A DNA stretch of 15,685 nt from Anaerolineae bacterium. Lineage in GTDB: Bacteria > Chloroflexota > Anaerolineae > B4-G1 > SLSP01. The stretch is from contig JAFGNI010000027.1 in assembly GCA_016927095.1 (NCBI GenBank), forward strand, positions 1 to 15,685, given 5' to 3'. Position numbers and translations under genes: made by a program. Positions 14,278 to 15,685 of the stretch are shown one piece after another (the stretch's first letter is position 1; every line of letters starts with the position of its first letter). The notes below the pieces were generated by a model. That model searched no databases and was not told the DNA's origin. It saw only the letters and a program-made list of their open reading frames with translations.

Positions 14278-15063
14278 ATAAAACTCAGCATCGCGCTCGT
14301 ACAACAAGTTTGCGAGAAGGGGGCGATAGACCATAACCTTGGCTTTTCAGTCGCCGCGATCCGCGACGCCGCGGCGCGTGGTGTGGATATCATGGCATTT
14401 CCCGAAGCCAACCTGACGGGGTACGTCGAGACCGACCGCTATCCCCGGGCCCCAATCGCGGTCGACAGCGCGCCGGTCCGGCACCTGATTGCCGCCACGC
14501 GCGGCCTCCCGGTCACCGCCCTCCCGGGTCTTGTAGAGCTCAACCCGGCGGGCCCTCCTTACCTCACCCAGCTTGTCATCCGGAATGGTGAGCTACTGGG
14601 CGCTTATCGCAAGAGAACCATCCTCGACGATGAACTCGGTCTCTTCACACCCGGAACGGCAGCTAAGGTCTTCAGACACGGCGAGATCGCGTTTGGGATC
14701 GCTATCTGCGCCGACCTCGGAAGTGAGCAAGTCTACGCTGACGCCGCGCAGAGAGGCGCACGCATCGTCTTTGAGGTAGCCGCCCCCGGCCTGTATGGGG
14801 AGCAGTCGACGAGGAACTGGCAATCCGGCTTCGAGTGGTGGGAAGGCGAGTGCAGCAAGTACCTCACCGCTTATTCGCAGACCCACGGGATCTGGGTAGC
14901 GGTTGCGACACAGGCCGGGCGCACGGTCGACGAGGATTTTCCCGGCGGCGCCTACGTATTCGCGCCGAGCGGTGAGCGGCTCTTCGCGACACCCGACTGG
15001 TCACCCGGCATCGTCAGCCTAACGCTGGACCTCGACGCTAAGGCCATCTTTCCACTAGCTTAG
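14278..15063 (+). CDS. Carbon-nitrogen hydrolase (nitrilase superfamily), apparent ATA start
   Basis: A nitrilase-superfamily amidohydrolase of 261 residues if it starts at ATA 14278. The catalytic Glu-Lys-Cys triad is visible: Glu43 (AFPEANLTGY), Lys112 (YRKRTI) and Cys144 (ICADLG). The N-terminus reads KLSIALVQQV after the first codon, the usual first strand of the family. There is no ATG, GTG, TTG or CTG between the last in-frame stop (TGA 14236-14238) and GTG 14383. That GTG would remove 35 residues and the first strand, leaving only seven residues before the catalytic Glu. The ATA lies two bases after the manA stop, so reinitiation after manA is plausible. The gene may use a rare ATA start, or carry an ATG-to-ATA change or sequence error. 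Substrate unknown; a small amide or N-carbamoyl compound is typical. Confidence 0.82.
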   Translation: MKLSIALVQQVCEKGAIDHNLGFSVAAIRDAAARGVDIMAFPEANLTGYVETDRYPRAPIAVDSAPVRHLIAATRGLPVTALPGLVELNPAGPPYLTQLVIRNGELLGAYRKRTILDDELGLFTPGTAAKVFRHGEIAFGIAICADLGSEQVYADAAQRGARIVFEVAAPGLYGEQSTRNWQSGFEWWEGECSKYLTAYSQTHGIWVAVATQAGRTVDEDFPGGAYVFAPSGERLFATPDWSPGIVSLTLDLDAKAIFPLA

Positions 15064-15101
15064 GCGCAGCTCCTCTAGCCTCGGTCACCACGGGCCCGCC
15101 T

Positions 15102-15131
15102 GCTGTTAGCTAAGAACTGACCGCTAACGGC
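15102..15131. terminator. Hairpin shared by convergent genes
   Basis: GCTGTTAGC (15102-15110) and GCTAACGGC (15123-15131) form a nine-pair stem with one non-Watson-Crick pair and a 12-base loop. It lies after the nitrilase stop and includes the stop codon of the convergent selenoprotein-like gene. It has no T-tract, so it is a plausible but weak bidirectional terminator. Confidence 0.4.
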
Positions 15132-15588
15132 TACTCGGCAACCCCACGCCCGCTTCCGCCAACACGTTCAGAAGCACCATCGTCGTCCGTTCTACCACAA
15201 CCGAACACGAGCCCAAACCGTCCTCAGGCTCGACGACGTTCTGTCGCAGAGGACGACAGGACGTCTCGCCGAAACTGTCGAAGAACCGCTCTCGGAACTG
15301 GCGGGAGATGCGCTGTGCCAGAGCATCGTCGTCCAGACCTTCGCGCCCAAAGAGAGCCCCGATCACCATCACACCGCCAGCGAGCGCACTTCACAGCTCC
15401 TCACGGGAGCCCCCTAACCCACCGGCAAAGCCATTCGCCATCCGCAGAAACGCCGGCGTCCAGTCGCGCACGAGCTCCGGACCGACAGCCAGGAGGACGG
15501 CTTCAGAGCAGTGATAGCCAGCCCTCAGCAAGTCCGCAGCTTTGCGCGCCCGGGTGCGCCTCGCCTCCAGCTCTTTCGACGTTGTCAT
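15124..15588 (-). CDS. C-GCAxxG-C-C family redox protein, probable selenoprotein (in-frame UGA at codon 66)
   Basis: The frame reads as one 154-residue protein if TGA at 15391-15393 is decoded. The family (about 140 residues, putative redox protein) has four conserved Cys, one inside a CGAxxG motif. Here they are Cys27 (AGYHCSEAV), UGA at codon 66 in EEL-U-SALAGGVMVIG, Cys111 (GETSCRPL) and Cys128 (GLGSCSVVV). The UGA thus falls exactly on the Cys of the CGAxxG motif, as expected for selenocysteine. Both halves are in the same frame and each matches the family, so this is not a frameshift. The ATG at 15588 is supported by AGGAGG nine bases upstream; a further-upstream ATG at 15666 lacks this. 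A hairpin follows the UGA (15356-15381). TGA is an ordinary stop elsewhere in the window, so general recoding is excluded. A disrupted pseudogene remains the alternative. Confidence 0.82.
15356..15381 (-). promoter_or_regulatory. Candidate bacterial SECIS hairpin
   Basis: Counting from the base after the UGA in the mRNA, bases 10-12 pair with 33-35 and bases 15-18 (CGGU) pair with 28-31 (AUCG). The apical loop is nine bases, GUGAUGGUG, beginning with G and containing GGU. Its distance from the UGA is in the range known for bacterial SECIS elements. The stem includes G-U pairs and an internal bulge, and was folded by eye only. Confidence 0.4.
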
Positions 15589-15685
15589 CGGTCGCGTCCT
15601 CCTAGATGCCCAACCAAGCTCAGACAAGCACACACCAGGATAGGCATGCCACAAGCGACTTGGCACGTTACAGCGCGCGAGTCTC

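Noticed and set aside
14383..15063. Nitrilase gene starting at GTG 14383
   Set aside because: It lacks a ribosome-binding site and would delete the first conserved strand and helix, which are present in frame upstream.
15391..15666. Two separate short genes (15391-15666 and 15124-15372) instead of one
   Set aside because: They are in the same frame, separated only by one TGA plus six sense codons. Each carries half of one known family, and the second half has no start signal of its own.

Overview
This is a GC-rich bacterial window, coding on both strands, most likely from a Chloroflexota genome (Anaerolineae/Caldilineae-like). The lineage is inferred from Thr/Pro-rich linkers in surface proteins, frequent GTG/TTG starts, a DUF4013 protein, a DarA-like PII protein and PPC/FG-GAP-like lipoprotein modules. 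No rRNA marker is present. I see no tRNA, CRISPR array or insertion sequence, so it looks like ordinary chromosome. TGA is a normal stop in at least five genes here.

Positions 1-5.9 kb hold a carbohydrate or sugar-acid catabolic block. It contains the 3' part of a split transketolase C-terminal subunit, a DUF4013 membrane protein with its own promoter, a glycerol-kinase-like FGGY kinase whose glycerol pocket is altered, and an enolase-superfamily acid-sugar dehydratase. Convergent to them, across a perfect 12-bp hairpin, is an unusual regulator: a GntR winged helix fused directly to a complete ABC-type sugar-binding protein with no signal peptide. It may be a cytosolic sugar sensor controlling this block.

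Positions 6.1-7.4 kb carry a membrane zinc metallopeptidase (YugP/Zn_peptidase_2 type), a long inverted repeat, and a small DarA/PstA-like PII protein behind a good sigma-70 promoter.

Positions 7.5-10.8 kb form a three-gene minus-strand operon, in transcription order: a lipoprotein with a TP-rich linker and a degenerate NodB (polysaccharide deacetylase) domain, a DUF4062/TIR-like nucleotide-fold protein, and a CPBP/CAAX membrane protease. The last two overlap by ATGA. A divergent XRE-like regulator starts at 10.94 kb.

Positions 11.6-15.1 kb (plus strand) carry a membrane-anchored metallophosphoesterase preceded by a Pho-box-like direct repeat, a type I mannose-6-phosphate isomerase, and a nitrilase-superfamily amidohydrolase. 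The nitrilase appears to start at an ATA codon two bases after the isomerase stop.

The right edge (minus strand) holds a C-GCAxxG-C-C family redox protein. An in-frame TGA sits exactly at the Cys of its CGAxxG motif, with a plausible hairpin just downstream, so it is very probably a selenoprotein. This gene, the GntR-sugar-binding-protein fusion and the ATA start are the observations most worth following up.
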